DNA from: Volvox africanus
Lineage: Eukaryota; Chlorophyta; Chlorophyceae; Chlamydomonadales; Volvocaceae
Direction of reading: 5' to 3'
DNA length: 64,000 nt
NCBI GenBank assembly: GCA_030268105.1
Contig: BSDZ01000089.1
Location: 1,488,001-1,552,000, forward strand
In this document: positions 23,481 through 34,493 of the stretch, one piece after another
Numbering within the stretch: position 1 is the stretch's first letter
Layout of the letters: every line of letters begins with the position of its first letter
Made by a program: the position numbers and the translations under genes
The notes under the pieces: model-generated
Databases searched by the model: none
The model's input: only the letters and a program-made list of their open reading frames with translations
Told to the model about the DNA's origin: nothing

Positions 23481-24230
23481 TTGCTGTTCCGACGGAAATT
23501 CAAATATTAAGCTGTATAGCAACAATGTTGGGTGGTTCAATTTCGTTTTACCACAAGAAAGTGCCCACATTTAGTATTAGGAACTGCAATGCAATTCAAT
23601 CAGTAAAGCACATAAACAAATGGCGTAATGCATGAAATTGAGTTCAAAATGTGTCAAAGCTAAAAGAATAAAAGCAAATGCAACTGCACAAGCAGTTCGG
23701 CATGGGTGTCCAAGAAGGATGCACAGGTTCAGGAAGTAGCCATGGTTGGGCGCCCGGCCCTACCTCATAGACATGGTGTGCGTGTTTGTGTGTTTGTGTG
23801 TTTGTGTGCTTGTGTAACTGTTGTATATGGTACCCACGAAGGGTGGTATCAAAAGATACCGGTTGTTGTGCCAGAGCCCGATTAAGTAGAGCCGCCGACT
23901 AGGTCGTACTTGAGAGACCATAAGGCCTCGAACCGGGCGTGACCTTCAGAAGTCACCACTACAACCGGAGATTCAGTGAACCGGGAACCAGATGTTCCAC
24001 CATTTACCATTCAGGCGGTAAATGGCCCATTCCATACAGGTTATGGAATAACTGACAGGTTCGGATGTTTCAGGAAATCGGTTAGTATTGGTCGAGACCA
24101 AATCCACAAATCGAATGCCAGATGGGAACATGAAACAGTTAATCTGATAATTAAATATATTATATCATAAAATAATAAACAGATAATTATTATACTTAAT
24201 GAATTACCAAAATCCATTAAGGATACAACA

Positions 24231-24403
24231 ATTTTTCCCCCTCTAGATGCAGCGTCCCGATGCATGAAACGAGAGCAGACAGGTTGAGGTAGGACAGCGT
24301 CAGAGAGGTCCGTCCTTAGACTGTGCCCGCAGCCTAGCTTCATCAAGCAGGGGTTTCATGTCAGGGGTGAAGTTATGTGCCGGTTCCCAGCTATTGTGCT
24401 CAG
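24231..24403 (-). pseudogene. Gyp3 pol C-terminus (chromodomain tail)
   Basis: The minus-strand sequence aligns with the GypB C-terminal region at about 59,010-59,165 (NSWEP-type chromodomain end, then MKPLL..ARLRA-type tail). It is cut by the Gyp2 LTR start at 24404. Confidence 0.65.
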
Positions 24404-26346
24404 TGTTGTGCTACGGTTCGTTTCCTGCCGATGCGTAGGTCGATGCGACCCTACGAGGCGAAGTGTTATCTTGATGAATGCATGAATGACTATTGCATAT
24501 GAATGAACCTGCATGATATAGATGTATTCACATACATTTATATATGCATTTGGCATGTTATCATTATCCATCGCGACATCGCATCATGGCAAATCCGCCT
24601 AGCATGCATGAATTACCGAATCATTGAAGTGCGCATTATGCTCGTGCTATGAAACGATAAGTAATATTATTTGATATAATATTACTTCATTACAGCACAC
24701 GTTGAGAGCGCCGCACTCGTCACAATGCATGCCTTGCAACCGAATATCGTTATTCGGACCCTTGCATCATGCGAATGCCAGAAAGGCTTATTCGTTGTTA
24801 TACATGGACATCGCCTATACGCAGTAGGGTTGTCACACTTAGGATCGGCCTCCTAGTGTGAATCGTACGGCATTGCGATGCTACCAGTATAACAGATGCG
24901 AGGACGGCTAAGCAAGATAAGACATTCGATACCGGAGAACACTCGTGTGTTCTACATTATTATTGCTATACGCTATTCTACTTAGCCCGAGCTAAGCCTA
25001 AACTTCGCTATTCACCGCCGCGTGATGATTGCTCACTTCCGGTGCTGACGGCGATTACATCCATTGCACCGCTTCGATCTGTAAGACTGTAAGTTATATC
25101 TCTTCTTGTTTGAAGTCTTCCGCTGTCTCTGTTTGCTCTCGCTTGCCTTGCTGTACTTGCAAGTGCTCGCGCATTGGTGTCGCAAGCCTTCAGACGCGCA
25201 GATACTGATGAGCAAACACGAAGGAGAGGTACAACAAATTGGTATCGAGACAGGTTCGTTGCCTAACTGTCTCTCTTTGTCTAATCGGAAGTAGGTTCTT
25301 TCTATGGCGAGTTCCAGCGACGAACCACGAGGACCTAGGCCGTGCCGTTTTGGACGCCGCCACTTCTGGTTTGTAATTGTTGAATTGCTTTTGCTTAGAT
25401 TGCTGCACTTGTTGTGTAAGTGTACGCTCTGAGTCGCAGGTAATCTCAGTGCACCGGCATTACTTGCCGCGGCGACTGAGACCGGCTTTCATCCGGACCA
25501 TTTGGCGACTCTCATCACCCAAACTACGGAGATCAGGACTCAGCTGGGCAAGTACTTGCTGAGTTTACTGAATTTTCTCAAGAGTACTGTCGGTAGGCTC
25601 ACCGAATCGCTTTGTACTCTTGCCTTTGCGATAGAAGTCGGCTTCTATTACGCAAACCTAGGGTATCGCTTCGTGCTCCATGTCCGTGGAACACGACGAT
25701 ACGCCGCACACTAGCCTAGCTAGCCAACCTGATTTTGTTGTGGCTGCTAGAGCGCCGGATAGAGGTCTTGAGACTGTTGGCACGCGAGCCACTCAAGAGC
25801 CCCTTGTCCTTCAGACCCCTGCTCACTTAATTGTGCCGCATTCAGCAGTTAACACCAATATGGACAACACTGCTGGACCAAGGGTTCTGCCATTACCTCA
25901 AGCTCGAGGGCATGATGACATCCCTGAGGTGATGAGATTGTCAATTCCCGTTCCTAGGCTCAATATCTTGCTAACTGAAAAGACAGCAGGACATAGCATA
26001 GCCGATGCAACTCGTGCGTACGTGCGTGACGCTAAAAAGTATCTCCAGGCTGTTCATGGTGGCGATAATGATGGTATCAGGTGTCTCTTCGTTGGTAACA
26101 CCCTCGAGGGCTCAGCGAAGGACTGGTATCGCGAATGGACCACCGCCCGGGGCGACTATACTTTTGACGAGATGATCGCCGCTTTGCTCGCACGGTTCGC
26201 TACTGAGGTTCAAGCACGTGATGTGGAGGCTCGTAAGGTTTTGGCAGCCGGTAGCTACCACATGCGTCGGGGTGAAAATGTACCTGCGTACCAGTCACGC
26301 TTTGAAGCACTTGTGACCCCCATTGCTGATCTCACTGAAACCGAGC
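24404..26346 (+). mobile_element. Gyp2: 5' LTR and gag of a second Gypsy element (3' part lost)
   Basis: 5' LTR 24404-25236 runs from TGTTGTG to TACAACA. It is followed by TTGGTATCGAGACAGG, a primer-binding site. A second member of this LTR family is the solo LTR at 54503-55331. Gyp2 sits inside the Gyp3 chromodomain coding tail. Everything downstream of mid-gag is absent, because the CACTA left end begins at 26347. Confidence 0.8.
25680..26346 (+). pseudogene. Gyp2 gag (capsid-type), truncated by CACTA insertion
   Basis: About 222 codons from ATG 25680 run into the CACTA terminus. Gag landmarks shared with GypA are ATRAYVRDAKKYLQAVHGGD and the later KDWYREWTT...YTFDEMIAAL and RFEALVTPI segments, a retrotransposon capsid. 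No zinc knuckle is reached. This portion is open, so the copy was probably functional when CACTA inserted. Confidence 0.8.
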
Positions 26347-26572
26347 CACTATAACAAGGAATTCGTGCGTTAGCTCGCGTTAGGCTCGCGTTAGGGACCC
26401 CTAACGCAAGCCTAACGCAAGCCTAACGCAAGCTTAACGCGAACTAACGCGAGCTAACGCAAAGCCTAACGCAAATCAAATGCATTGCGTTATTGTTTGT
26501 GTATCGCTAACGCAATCCTAACGCACCTAACGCAATCGCAAATAAACTTTTTTGGGAGGGAACGAAAATGTT
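26347..26572. repeat. Left CACTA subterminal repeats (CTAACGC arrays)
   Basis: More than a dozen CTAACGCAAG/GCGTTAG units in direct and inverted orientation. They continue at 33646-33990 past the insert. In known CACTA elements such repeats bind the TNPA-type protein. Confidence 0.75.
26483..26572. repeat. 90-bp direct repeat, left copy
   Basis: Identical to 33556-33645. Together the pair flanks the 6,983-bp insert and acts as its target duplication. Confidence 0.9.
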
Positions 26573-26886
26573 CGCTCGCTGACGGTTCCCGTAAATTGCT
26601 ACCTCGCTGGATTGGTCCATATCCCATTGTTCGCATGGTAGGAAATGTAGCTGTGAAGCTATCCCTACCCTCTGACATGAATATCCACCCCACATTTCAT
26701 ATATTCCTCATTCGTCCTTATCGCGGCACGGAGTCCATTACAAAGAACACCGATGCCCCTGCAGTAATGGATCCCGGACCCGAGACCTGGATCGCAGGCA
26801 AGCAAAAAGTGTATGATGTGGAGGGAATATTGGATTATCGGGTTCATCGTATAGGTCGACAACGACGAAATCGGAAGGTGCACGCA
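26573..26886 (+). pseudogene. Gypsy (GypA-family) integrase-chromodomain fragment
   Basis: Reads DGSRKLLPRWIGPYPIVRMV, MNIHPTFHI, WIAGKQKVYDVEGILDYR and ends mid-chromodomain at RKVHA. It aligns with 52,535-52,840 of GypA. There are no LTRs; it is joined directly to bacterial DNA at about 26,887. Confidence 0.85.
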
Positions 26887-26921
26887 ATCCCTTTACACAA
26901 ATTGCATATTTACACTTGAAA

Positions 26922-27021
26922 TTATGGCATGTTTTAAATTTTGCCTTACAGATTCATACCCTGGTTCTTTTGCAAATAGCATTATAAGAGCAGAGGAATC
27001 AAATACTATTTTATTAGCCAT
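26922..27021 (-). pseudogene. vapC-like PIN-domain toxin, N-terminal fragment
   Basis: About 32 codons from the ATG at 27019-27021 carry the PIN N-terminal pattern (IVFDSSALIMLF, with the first conserved Asp). The start overlaps the antitoxin stop by 8 bases, the usual vapBC coupling. The catalytic core is missing, so no active protein is possible. Confidence 0.65.
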
Positions 27022-27289
27022 TTTTGTTATTTGTTATTTCCTCTATTTTATATTCTTCATGTTTTCTGTTTATAAAATCATCCACCACTGAATCTTTTCT
27101 TGAACTTTGATTTTTGGTAAAGATTGCATACATCTCATCTATTATTTTATTAGCATTAATTATTTTTACCTCGTTTTCATAAACTTCTAAATTAACTTTA
27201 TCGCCAGGACGTATATTAAGCATTTCTCTTATTTCCGATGGAATCAATACTCTACCATGTTGATCCATATTTGTTACTAATTTTTCCAT
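27014..27289 (-). pseudogene. VapB/AbrB-family antitoxin (bacterial, complete ORF)
   Basis: A 91-residue ORF with an intact SpoVT-AbrB swapped-hairpin domain: MDQHGRVLIPSEIREMLNI then GDKVNLEV. In bacteria it represses its own operon and neutralises the VapC partner. In the nucleus it is one of the few full-length bacterial frames here, but with no eukaryotic signals it is unlikely to be expressed. Confidence 0.7.
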
Positions 27290-27593
27290 ATTTTATATCA
27301 AATATTAGTTTGAGATTGTCTATCATTTATAATGATATATCATTTAACCAAATAAAGCAACAAAGATTAATCTCTAAAATGGTCGTTTCTTGGACTAGGT
27401 GCAGCCTTGTAAAATTACACCACAAAACCTGTCTCTAAAATACGTCCATAAATTACGCGCGTCCAGAAATAGCTTTTTATCTTTTATATACTTTTATAAA
27501 CAACTTCTTTGTGAATTTTCTGCTTCTAACATTGCCTTATATTCTTCTGCCCATTTTTTATATCTAGTAGTGATGTCTCTTCCTTCCAGATCA

Positions 27594-27806
27594 TCAATTG
27601 GTATACCAGTCCCATCTGATAAAATTGTTAAAGGTTTTTTTAGGGATAAAACTCCTGAAATTTGAGATTTCTTCGCTTGTCAATTTAAGCACTTTCTGGC
27701 AAAAGTTTTTATAATCAGTGCCATAAATATTTGCTAAATCCTTAACCCATTCAGATAATAACTGGTTAGTATGTGGTTTTGGATGCAATGGCCATCTCTT
27801 ATTCAT
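27594..27806 (-). pseudogene. TniQ N-terminal fragment (Tn7/Tn5053-type transposon)
   Basis: WPLHPKPHTNQLLSEWVKDL then FCQKVL is the TniQ N-terminal pattern. Its ATG overlaps the upstream tniB-like stop (TAATG), so a native bacterial operon junction is preserved. Confidence 0.6.
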
Positions 27807-28010
27807 TAATTGATCATACTCTCGTAAAGTCTACGACGCTCACTCGGAGAATTATATTTAGTTTTTTCTAAAGCTGATCGGTCAATAAATTCTTGTCCGG
27901 AAATAATAGCCTCGCATGCTGCTCTAGTTATTAATGTCATAATTTCACTAATTATACCCTCGCTTCTGGATAAAATTATTGAACGTACCTCTGGATCTAA
28001 TAATGATGAA
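27806..28010 (-). pseudogene. TniB-like ATPase C-terminal fragment
   Basis: SRSEGIISEIMTLITRAACE and SPSERRRLYE match the C-terminal helical region of TniB/TnsC-like transposition ATPases. The frame upstream (28,010-28,198) changes to a repeat containing ATTATTATTTTGCCA. Confidence 0.55.
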
Positions 28011-28850
28011 GGTTTCTGTAAAGGTAGAACCATAGTAATGCTTTTTAATAATTTACTAAATTCATTATTATTTTGCCATAAACCATTACCAACACTGTAG
28101 CACCATTCATTATTATTTTGCCATAAACCATAGAGACTTGTGTAAAGGGATTTCTCCAGATATAGCCTCAAAATTCTTTTTAAGATATTCAGGATCAAGT
28201 TCTGAAGATGTAGATTTTTCTTTGCCTTTAAGCATAAAGATCCAAAAACTCACTTTCAGTGATAACGAAGCTGGATTTCCTTAATAAATCCTCAGATCTT
28301 TCGAGAGCCTGTTTTTTCTCAACCCCAGAAATTAGCAAAGGCAAATCCTGAATATTCGTTGTAATATGGAGAGAGGAAATGTAGGAAACAAGGCCTTTGT
28401 GTATATATCCCAGACTTCTACTTTTTCAGCTTCTACAATTTTTTTAGCAGCTTTAATGGTAGTAGCTATTCCATAGAGTTCAAGCTTTGAGTATAATGCT
28501 GATAGTTTTGCCCATATTGTTGAACAGGCTAAAATAGGTTTAGCTTCAAAATAAAAAATAGCCTTTTTTGTAGGTATTTCTAATGTTCGTTGAGGGTGTT
28601 TCTAATGTTCGTTAATCACCGCTGAGTATAGCTTTTACTAACAATGTGCTTTTTGGAGTCTAATAACCTTGCATACCTGAATTGAATAAATCACTGGAGA
28701 TTTTAAAAAATCAAAAACAAGAGGAGTTGTACAAATATTCGTTGCTTTTATTTCAGTATATTTTGTTCACCCGATTTTTTAATAATCAGGACTAATATTC
28801 ATTACCTTAAACCTTTTTTGTCTCTTAAAATTCTACCCTGCTCTCTTTCC
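28011..28850. pseudogene. Unassigned bacterial mosaic
   Basis: AT-rich, with several short minus-strand frames in different registers (for example RSEDLLRKSSFVITESEFL and [19 protein letters not shown]). Each is bacterial in style but not assigned to a family. 28,063-28,135 carries two ATTATTATTTTGCCATAAACC units. Confidence 0.45.
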
Positions 28851-28942
28851 CAGTGGGATAGTGAATGATAAAATTCTAAATGTAGGTGAAGTGCAACAAT
28901 TAGCTAAGTTACCATCTCTTGATCGATTAAGAGGAAAAATAA
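28851..28942 (+). pseudogene. Ribosomal protein L10 (rplJ) C-terminal fragment
   Basis: GEVQQLAKLPSLDRLRGKI matches the conserved C-terminal segment of bacterial L10. Confidence 0.5.
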
Positions 28943-29051
28943 TAGCGAATAATTTTATCAATAATCTTTTTCCTAAGAAAAAATTGATAATTTTTATTGG
29001 GAAAATTGGGAAAAGCCAACAAAACAACAGGCAGAAGAAGCAGTTAGAACT

Positions 29052-29247
29052 TAACCAAAGAACAAGCTAGGGAACTTATTAAGAAGCTGTCACAAGAAAT
29101 AAAAGAGTATAACATTGCTTACTATCAAGAAAATGCTCCTAAAATTTCAGATGCAGAATATGATCAGCTATTTTTTACTCTTAAAAATTTAGAAGACAAA
29201 TTTCCTGAATATTTAACACAAGATAGCCCAACTCAAACTGTTGGCGC
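29052..29247 (+). pseudogene. NAD-dependent DNA ligase (ligA) N-terminal fragment
   Basis: LTKEQARELIKKLSQEI, YNIAYYQ, KISDAEYDQLF and DSPTQTVGA are the first domain (Ia) of LigA. It stops abruptly into a gyrA piece. Confidence 0.8.
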
Positions 29248-29331
29248 CCTATTGTTAATCTTCTTCCTTTAAAAGAAGGAGAAGTTATTACTAATATCAT
29301 GCCAATGCCTGAAAACCAGGAAGAATGGGAT
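29248..29331 (+). pseudogene. DNA gyrase subunit A (gyrA) internal fragment
   Basis: NLLPLKEGEVITNIMPMPE is a C-terminal-domain beta-blade segment of GyrA. Only about 28 codons are present. Confidence 0.6.
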
Positions 29332-29340
29332 AATGCTGCT

Positions 29341-29436
29341 GTTAAGGCTTTTATAGTTAACCGGGTAGGTGATTTTGCCTTTATTATAGGTATTGTTATT
29401 ATGTTGATTTATGCAAGCACTGTCGAATTTCATGGG
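29341..29436 (+). pseudogene. NADH dehydrogenase subunit L (nuoL) fragment
   Basis: KAFIVNRVGDFAFIIGI is a conserved transmembrane segment of NuoL/ND5. About 32 codons. Confidence 0.7.
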
Positions 29437-29560
29437 GTATTGTTCTCACTGGGGGAGGCTCTGGGTTACAAGGAATGAAAAATTTAGTAGCCGAAATATT
29501 TCACAAGCAGGTAAGGGTAGTTAAACTTGAGAATGCCCCTGCTTTTGCTGAAAATCATTG
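29437..29560 (+). pseudogene. FtsA C-terminal fragment
   Basis: [20 protein letters not shown] is the phosphate-2/adenosine-loop segment of FtsA. About 40 codons. Confidence 0.6.
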
Positions 29561-29828
<268 letters not shown>

Positions 29829-29887
29829 TCTGGTTACCTCTTGGTATCAAAGCACTTAAAAATGTAGAAAAGATTGTGAGGTTTAAC

Positions 29888-30165
29888 ATGGATGCCTCCG
29901 GATTTATCGAAATGTTAATGCCATGTATTCAAAGTGCTGATTTATCAAAAGCAAATCCAGATGAATTGTTTGGCAAAGACGGTTTGTTTCAACAGTTGAA
30001 GAAGCAAATAGTTGAGAGGGTATTAGCCAGCGAGCTTGAACATGATCTTGGTTATTCAAAACATAGTAAAGCCCCTAAAATGGATAATAACCGCCGTAAT
30101 GGAAGTTATGAAAAAACAATAATAGACGAAAATGGTAAGCTTCAAGCTTGTAAGTCATATCCATC
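29888..30165 (+). pseudogene. IS256-family transposase, N-terminal fragment
   Basis: [31 protein letters not shown] and [10 protein letters not shown] are the IS256 N-terminus. It breaks off before the DDE core. Confidence 0.75.
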
Positions 30166-30298
30166 CCACAACTGCCAAAAGATAAACATTTATACTCTGC
30201 AGCGGGTGTAATGAGTTTAAAAGGTAAGCTCCTTCTAAAGGATGACTATAAAATGGTTCACCACTTTTTCTAAGCTGACCTGCATGATATTCTTTAGC

Positions 30299-30408
30299 AA
30301 AATAAATACCTTTAAGTTTCCTAATTTATTTAGAAGGATTTTCGGGGAAGGTGCTTTATCAATAGTTTTTATTCCTATTTTTAGTCAAAAATTACTAGAA
30401 TCTAAAGA
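30299..30408 (+). pseudogene. MurJ/MviN lipid II flippase fragment
   Basis: FKFPNLFRRIFGEGALSIVF is the conserved first-helix region of MurJ. Confidence 0.65.
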
Positions 30409-30423
30409 GTCTGGACGCAAGTT

Positions 30424-30538
30424 GCCGGCATTGAGCATAGCACTACAAAGGCCTATTCTCCTCAGACTAACGGTATATGTGAAAGATTTAATAAAACTAT
30501 GAAACAAGAGTTTTTTGAAGTAGCAATGCGTAAGAAGG
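30424..30538 (+). pseudogene. Integrase-core (IS3/IS481-type) transposase fragment
   Basis: AYSPQTNGICERFNKTMKQE contains the catalytic Glu region of rve-type transposases. Confidence 0.65.
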
Positions 30539-30632
30539 CGTTTTCCCTGATGATAAATCAATTCAAAAAATAATGTTTTTAGCCCTTAGAAATGCCGCAA
30601 AAAAATGGACCATGCCCCTGAAAGACTTGATG
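30539..30632 (+). pseudogene. IS256-family transposase, C-terminal fragment
   Basis: [20 protein letters not shown] then KKWTMPLKD, the IS256 C-terminal end. A related piece is at 32968-33110 on the other strand. Confidence 0.65.
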
Positions 30633-30659
30633 ATTCTGGCAAGAAAAACAGCAAAGTAC

Positions 30660-30817
30660 CTATCAAGGCCATTACCGGAGAGATCCAGATTATTCAGACT
30701 CTGTTTCTCATTTTTCTTCAGCAAGTTCAGTATCGGAGTTATACCTTTGTTTCCCAGATTGTTATTACTGAGATTCAACCTCGCTAGCCGAGTATTTTTA
30801 ATCAGGGATTTAGCCAA
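30660..30817 (-). pseudogene. Leucine-rich repeat protein fragment
   Basis: Two repeats: LARLNLSNNNLGNKGI and LNNLDLSGNGL, of the ribonuclease-inhibitor-like LRR type common in intracellular bacteria. Confidence 0.5.
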
Positions 30818-31105
30818 AAGTTTTATGAAAGAGGCTAACGGCGAAATTGATACTCAACATCCAGGTTATTTAGGTTCTCAAGACACGTATTATGTTGGTT
30901 ATTTTAAAGGCGTCGGAAAAGTGTATGCCCAGGTATGGGGTATTTTCTAAGTTAGGTCTTGAAATGCAGTTTGATATACTGCTATTTATAGCCTGGATAA
31001 TTTTGTTATTTTTTCTACGTAAGTGCTAACCTTCCCCTAAAAGATAATACTCCTTGATCTGAAACTACTAGGAAAATCGGCTAATCTGAAATTTATTACC
31101 AAACT

Positions 31106-31245
31106 TAATATTATGTTTTCTAATCCTGATGCCAAAGAAGAGGATTTCCAGCAAGTAGTACATTTATGCGGTATCGATAAGTTTGCTAATAATTTACCAG
31201 CTGGCCTTGACACTGAAATCGGTGAAAAAGGGGTTAGAAGTTAAA
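31106..31245 (+). pseudogene. ABC exporter ATPase fragment
   Basis: NIMFSNPDAKEED, GIDKFANNLPAGLDTEIGEK is the Q-loop to pre-signature region of type-I-secretion/lipid ABC exporters. It stops just before the LSGGQ motif. Confidence 0.6.
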
Positions 31246-31274
31246 AATTAACTAGGTAAATAGGAGGATTAAAA

Positions 31275-31361
31275 ATGAGTAAATTAAAAATAGGAGATAA
31301 AGCACCTGAATTTCTAGTAGAAATATCCCAGGATAAAAAAGTCAGTTTAGAACAATATTAA
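31275..31361 (+). pseudogene. Peroxiredoxin (AhpC/Bcp-type) N-terminal fragment
   Basis: MSKLKIGDKAPEFLVE with an upstream AGGAGG Shine-Dalgarno (about 31,262). It ends before the peroxidatic Cys. Confidence 0.6.
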
Positions 31362-31535
31362 GGAGAAACGTAATAGTTTAAGGAAAGAAAGGTTAGCGGA
31401 AGAATTGTCCTATTTACAAGAATTACCCCACAGAAAATGGAACGCACCAACAATTTTACCTGTACGAGTTAATCCCAGCAGTGTTGTTACTATTTTATCC
31501 ATACCTTATTCTGTACCGAGTCGTCTAATAAGTTA
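31362..31535 (+). pseudogene. IS21 istA C-terminal fragment
   Basis: LQELPHRKWN and IPYSVPSRLIS fit the IstA C-terminal barrel. It is from a different part of the gene than the piece at 46.1-47.2 kb. Confidence 0.45.
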
Positions 31536-31540
31536 GGGGT

Positions 31541-31648
31541 TATGCAGTACTTAGCGTTAATTATCGTGGTTCTACCGGTTTTGGTAAAAGCTTTATTAAT
31601 GCCGGTGATGGACAATGGGCCAGAAAAATGCAAGATGATCTAGTTGTT
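31541..31648 (+). pseudogene. S9 prolyl-oligopeptidase fragment
   Basis: YAVLSVNYRGSTGFGKSFIN then ARKMQDDL, just N-terminal to the catalytic Ser motif. Confidence 0.65.
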
Positions 31649-32360
31649 TTTAGCATGCAACTGAATACCTCAGAAGCGGCTAGAAAAAAATCACAAACAA
31701 GAACTAGTGGACCAATTCAAACAAGTTTGATAGTAGATGGTAAAACTGGAAAGATATTACATTCTATGCCAATTGTAAGTGTTCCATTTTTAATGTCACT
31801 TCTAGGATTCAGGAGTTCAGAAAAATCCGTGTTATTGGGAATGGCAGCGGGGTTACTGACTGTTCTCGCCTGGAAAGTGCTCGAGCCAGTAACCATAATG
31901 CTACCGGGAGAAGAAAAGCTTTTATCAGCAAAATACAAAGTAGGAGTGGCAACCAAACCTATATATTTAACATTTGCTCCCAATGTTGGGTCATTTGAAA
32001 GAGAAAGAGCAATTACGTCTTTATCTTTGATTGCCGCAGAGAGAACCTTAGTATCCTTAGAATATATCGGCCCAATTATGATTTTAGTTTTTTGTTTTCT
32101 TGTGTAAACAACTTTATATCAGCTAATTGCCTTTTTAAATAAGAAGAGTATTTTGATTCAGTTGGAGCTCTGTTTAAAAGCACTGGATGTTCAAGTAATA
32201 ATGCCTAATCTATCGGTAATACAGATGTTATCGGAGCATCAGGGCGAGACTCCTTTAATGCGTCAGGTAATAGATAAAATTGCGCTATTAAAGAAGCAAC
32301 TCGGATATTCTTTTCTACTAGCTCTTCCTTTAAAAGAAAATAGGCTTCTAATAAATAAAT
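31649..32360 (+). pseudogene. Further mosaic pieces (S11 peptidase-like, membrane protein pieces)
   Basis: SLIVDGKTGKILHS at about 31,725 resembles the start of D,D-carboxypeptidases. SEKSVLLGMAAGLLTVLAW and SLEYIGPIMILVF are membrane segments whose families I cannot fix. One 159-codon frame spans several of them, probably by chance fusion. Confidence 0.4.
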
Positions 32361-32967
32361 TATAGATATGGGACCTCATACCACGCCTCAATATTTCCTA
32401 TTAACTCAGGTGTTTCTTTAACTTCTAAGAGCTGAAACATAATCAGACTATTTGCGAGCAGTCAATGGAACTGCTTGTAGAGAATTTAAGTACCGTTAAC
32501 GTATCCGTTATAACTAACACTCTTAACATTTTTACCCTAATATCAAAGCACGGCGGATATCATTATTTTCCTTTGAGCTTTCTTTCTTATCATCCTTATT
32601 TTCAGCTGAATCGGTTTTATCTAGATCTATATCAGATCTAGTTACAGACTTAATTGTAAGCTGCCCCTAGGTGCAATAATGCCCATGCCGACTTAGTACT
32701 TCCTTTGCGATCGTAAACATTTAAATTGTGCAAATTAGATTCCAGAATTTCTTTTGCTCTGATGTCATCGCCTATCGGCATCAACAGCATTTAAAATTCC
32801 TTTAGCCCCAGCTTCTGTTCTATGGAGAACTAATTTTCTAGCAAGATTAATTTCTTTAACCCTAGTTGGCGAATTTGGAATATAAAAGGGTTATTACCTA
32901 TAATTGGCTAAATTAGTTTGACAACACTCATTCTGGCTCGTAGAATCCGAGGTAAATAATTTTAATA
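32361..32967. pseudogene. Unassigned bacterial-type DNA
   Basis: AT-rich with short broken frames on both strands; no family assigned. Confidence 0.35.
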
Positions 32968-33110
32968 CTAATTATGAGATGCTCGTCTTATTATTTTTTG
33001 AATTGATTTATCATCAGGGAAAACGCCTTTATTTTTGATGATTTTTCTGATTTGACGATTTACCGATTCAATCACATTAGTAGTATATATGACCTTTCTA
33101 ATTTCCGCAG
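32968..33110 (-). pseudogene. IS256-family transposase, C-terminal fragment 2
   Basis: [20 protein letters not shown] then [20 protein letters not shown], the IS256 region with the catalytic Glu (ES). Confidence 0.75.
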
Positions 33111-33309
33111 GAAAGGCAAAAAACGGTTTGCATGTGATAGTCAGTTTTTTACCTACCAACTCAAGGGTAGAAGAACAGGCATTTGGTAGGACGTCAAAGG
33201 GCGGGAATAAGGGTAGCGGGCAAATAATAGCCAATGAACAACGTGCTATTAAAAACACTCCTGCCGTAACCATTGTAGCGGCATGTATTTATGACCCAGG
33301 CTCTTGGCC

Positions 33310-33455
33310 TGCAACCGGAACATAGGGTTTTGGAAATCGGCACCGGCTCAGGTTATCAGGCAGCCATATTAAGCAGGATTTGCCGCGAAGTTTACACCGT
33401 TGAAATCATTAAGGAATTAGCTAGTCATGCCGGTGAAATATTCGAAAAACATTTA
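33310..33455 (+). pseudogene. Protein-L-isoaspartate methyltransferase (pcm) fragment
   Basis: [20 protein letters not shown] then [11 protein letters not shown], the SAM-binding motif I and beta-2 region of Pcm. Confidence 0.75.
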
Positions 33456-33555
33456 TTCTTTGCCTGAACTAAATCATCATCAAACAACAATATTTTACTT
33501 TCGCAAAAATTATCTTTCAGTTCTACCACTGTAGCACCAAGCATTATTATTTTGC

Positions 33556-33645
33556 CATTGCGTTATTGTTTGTGTATCGCTAACGCAATCCTAACGCACC
33601 TAACGCAATCGCAAATAAACTTTTTTGGGAGGGAACGAAAATGTT
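33556..33645. repeat. 90-bp direct repeat, right copy
   Basis: Identical to 26483-26572. CACTA subterminal sequence resumes immediately after it. Confidence 0.9.
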
Positions 33646-33990
33646 TGCGTTTACTTTGCATTAGCTAACGCAACCTAACGCGAACTTACGCAATGTCAAA
33701 CGCACCCACATAGATTCTAAGGTGTGCGTTAGGCCTAACGCAACGCAAGCGTTAGAGACCCATATGCAAGCAAAAATACATAGCGTGCATGGAAGTTAAC
33801 GCACTTAAAGTTCTCTAACGCACAATATACGCACGCCTAACGCGCATTAACGCGCATTAATGCATGCTTACGTATGCTGCGAATAATGCGTACACAGCTA
33901 GCAGTTGTGAGTTGCGTAAAAGTTTTATACGCATGTAACTAACATATTCGCACGCTTTCGCAAGGTCTTACACGTGCGATAGCAACATTC
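33646..33990. repeat. CACTA subterminal repeats continued
   Basis: CTAACGC/GCGTTAG and ACGCA units, in continuity with 26347-26572 once the insert is mentally removed. Confidence 0.7.
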
Positions 33991-34493
33991 GCGCCACTTT
34001 TGCTTTGCGTACGAGGCAGCCTCGCATTCCTGCTCACTGCAACTACTTTTGGTCGTTCTGGTTATTTCTTTACTGTTTCAGTTATCGTTCTTGTTATTGT
34101 TTGCTGTTTTGCTCACCCGCTGCAGAATTTTTTTTGTGTGTACGGAAACCATCCTGTCATAATGTACGTAGCTGTTATGAAGAATATCAATAGGATTTCA
34201 GTTTTGATAGATGAAGATATTTCAGGCAATAATTTACAGCTCATTATTCGGAAAGCATCCAGGTAAGCAGCCATTGGTGAGTGACTACCCATTAATTCAA
34301 CGAAACAATCAAATTTCTACACATCCAATCCTGCCAATCAAATTTCGTTTATGAGTTAAATAATCATTTGTACCATGCACCAATCATTTCAATCATCATT
34401 AGGTACATACATCCTAACTTCATCTGCCACCGCACATTTAGCAGCCCGCTCTAACATAAGCTTAGAAACAAACATGATAGATGTTAGTTCTAT
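33991..34493. other. CACTA interior without recognised coding
   Basis: This lies between the subterminal repeats and the last exon of the minus-strand gene. Small ORFs only. Confidence 0.35.

Noticed and set aside
31628..32107. 159-codon plus-strand ORF as a single bacterial membrane protein
   Set aside because: It runs through several unrelated fragments that happen to share a frame.
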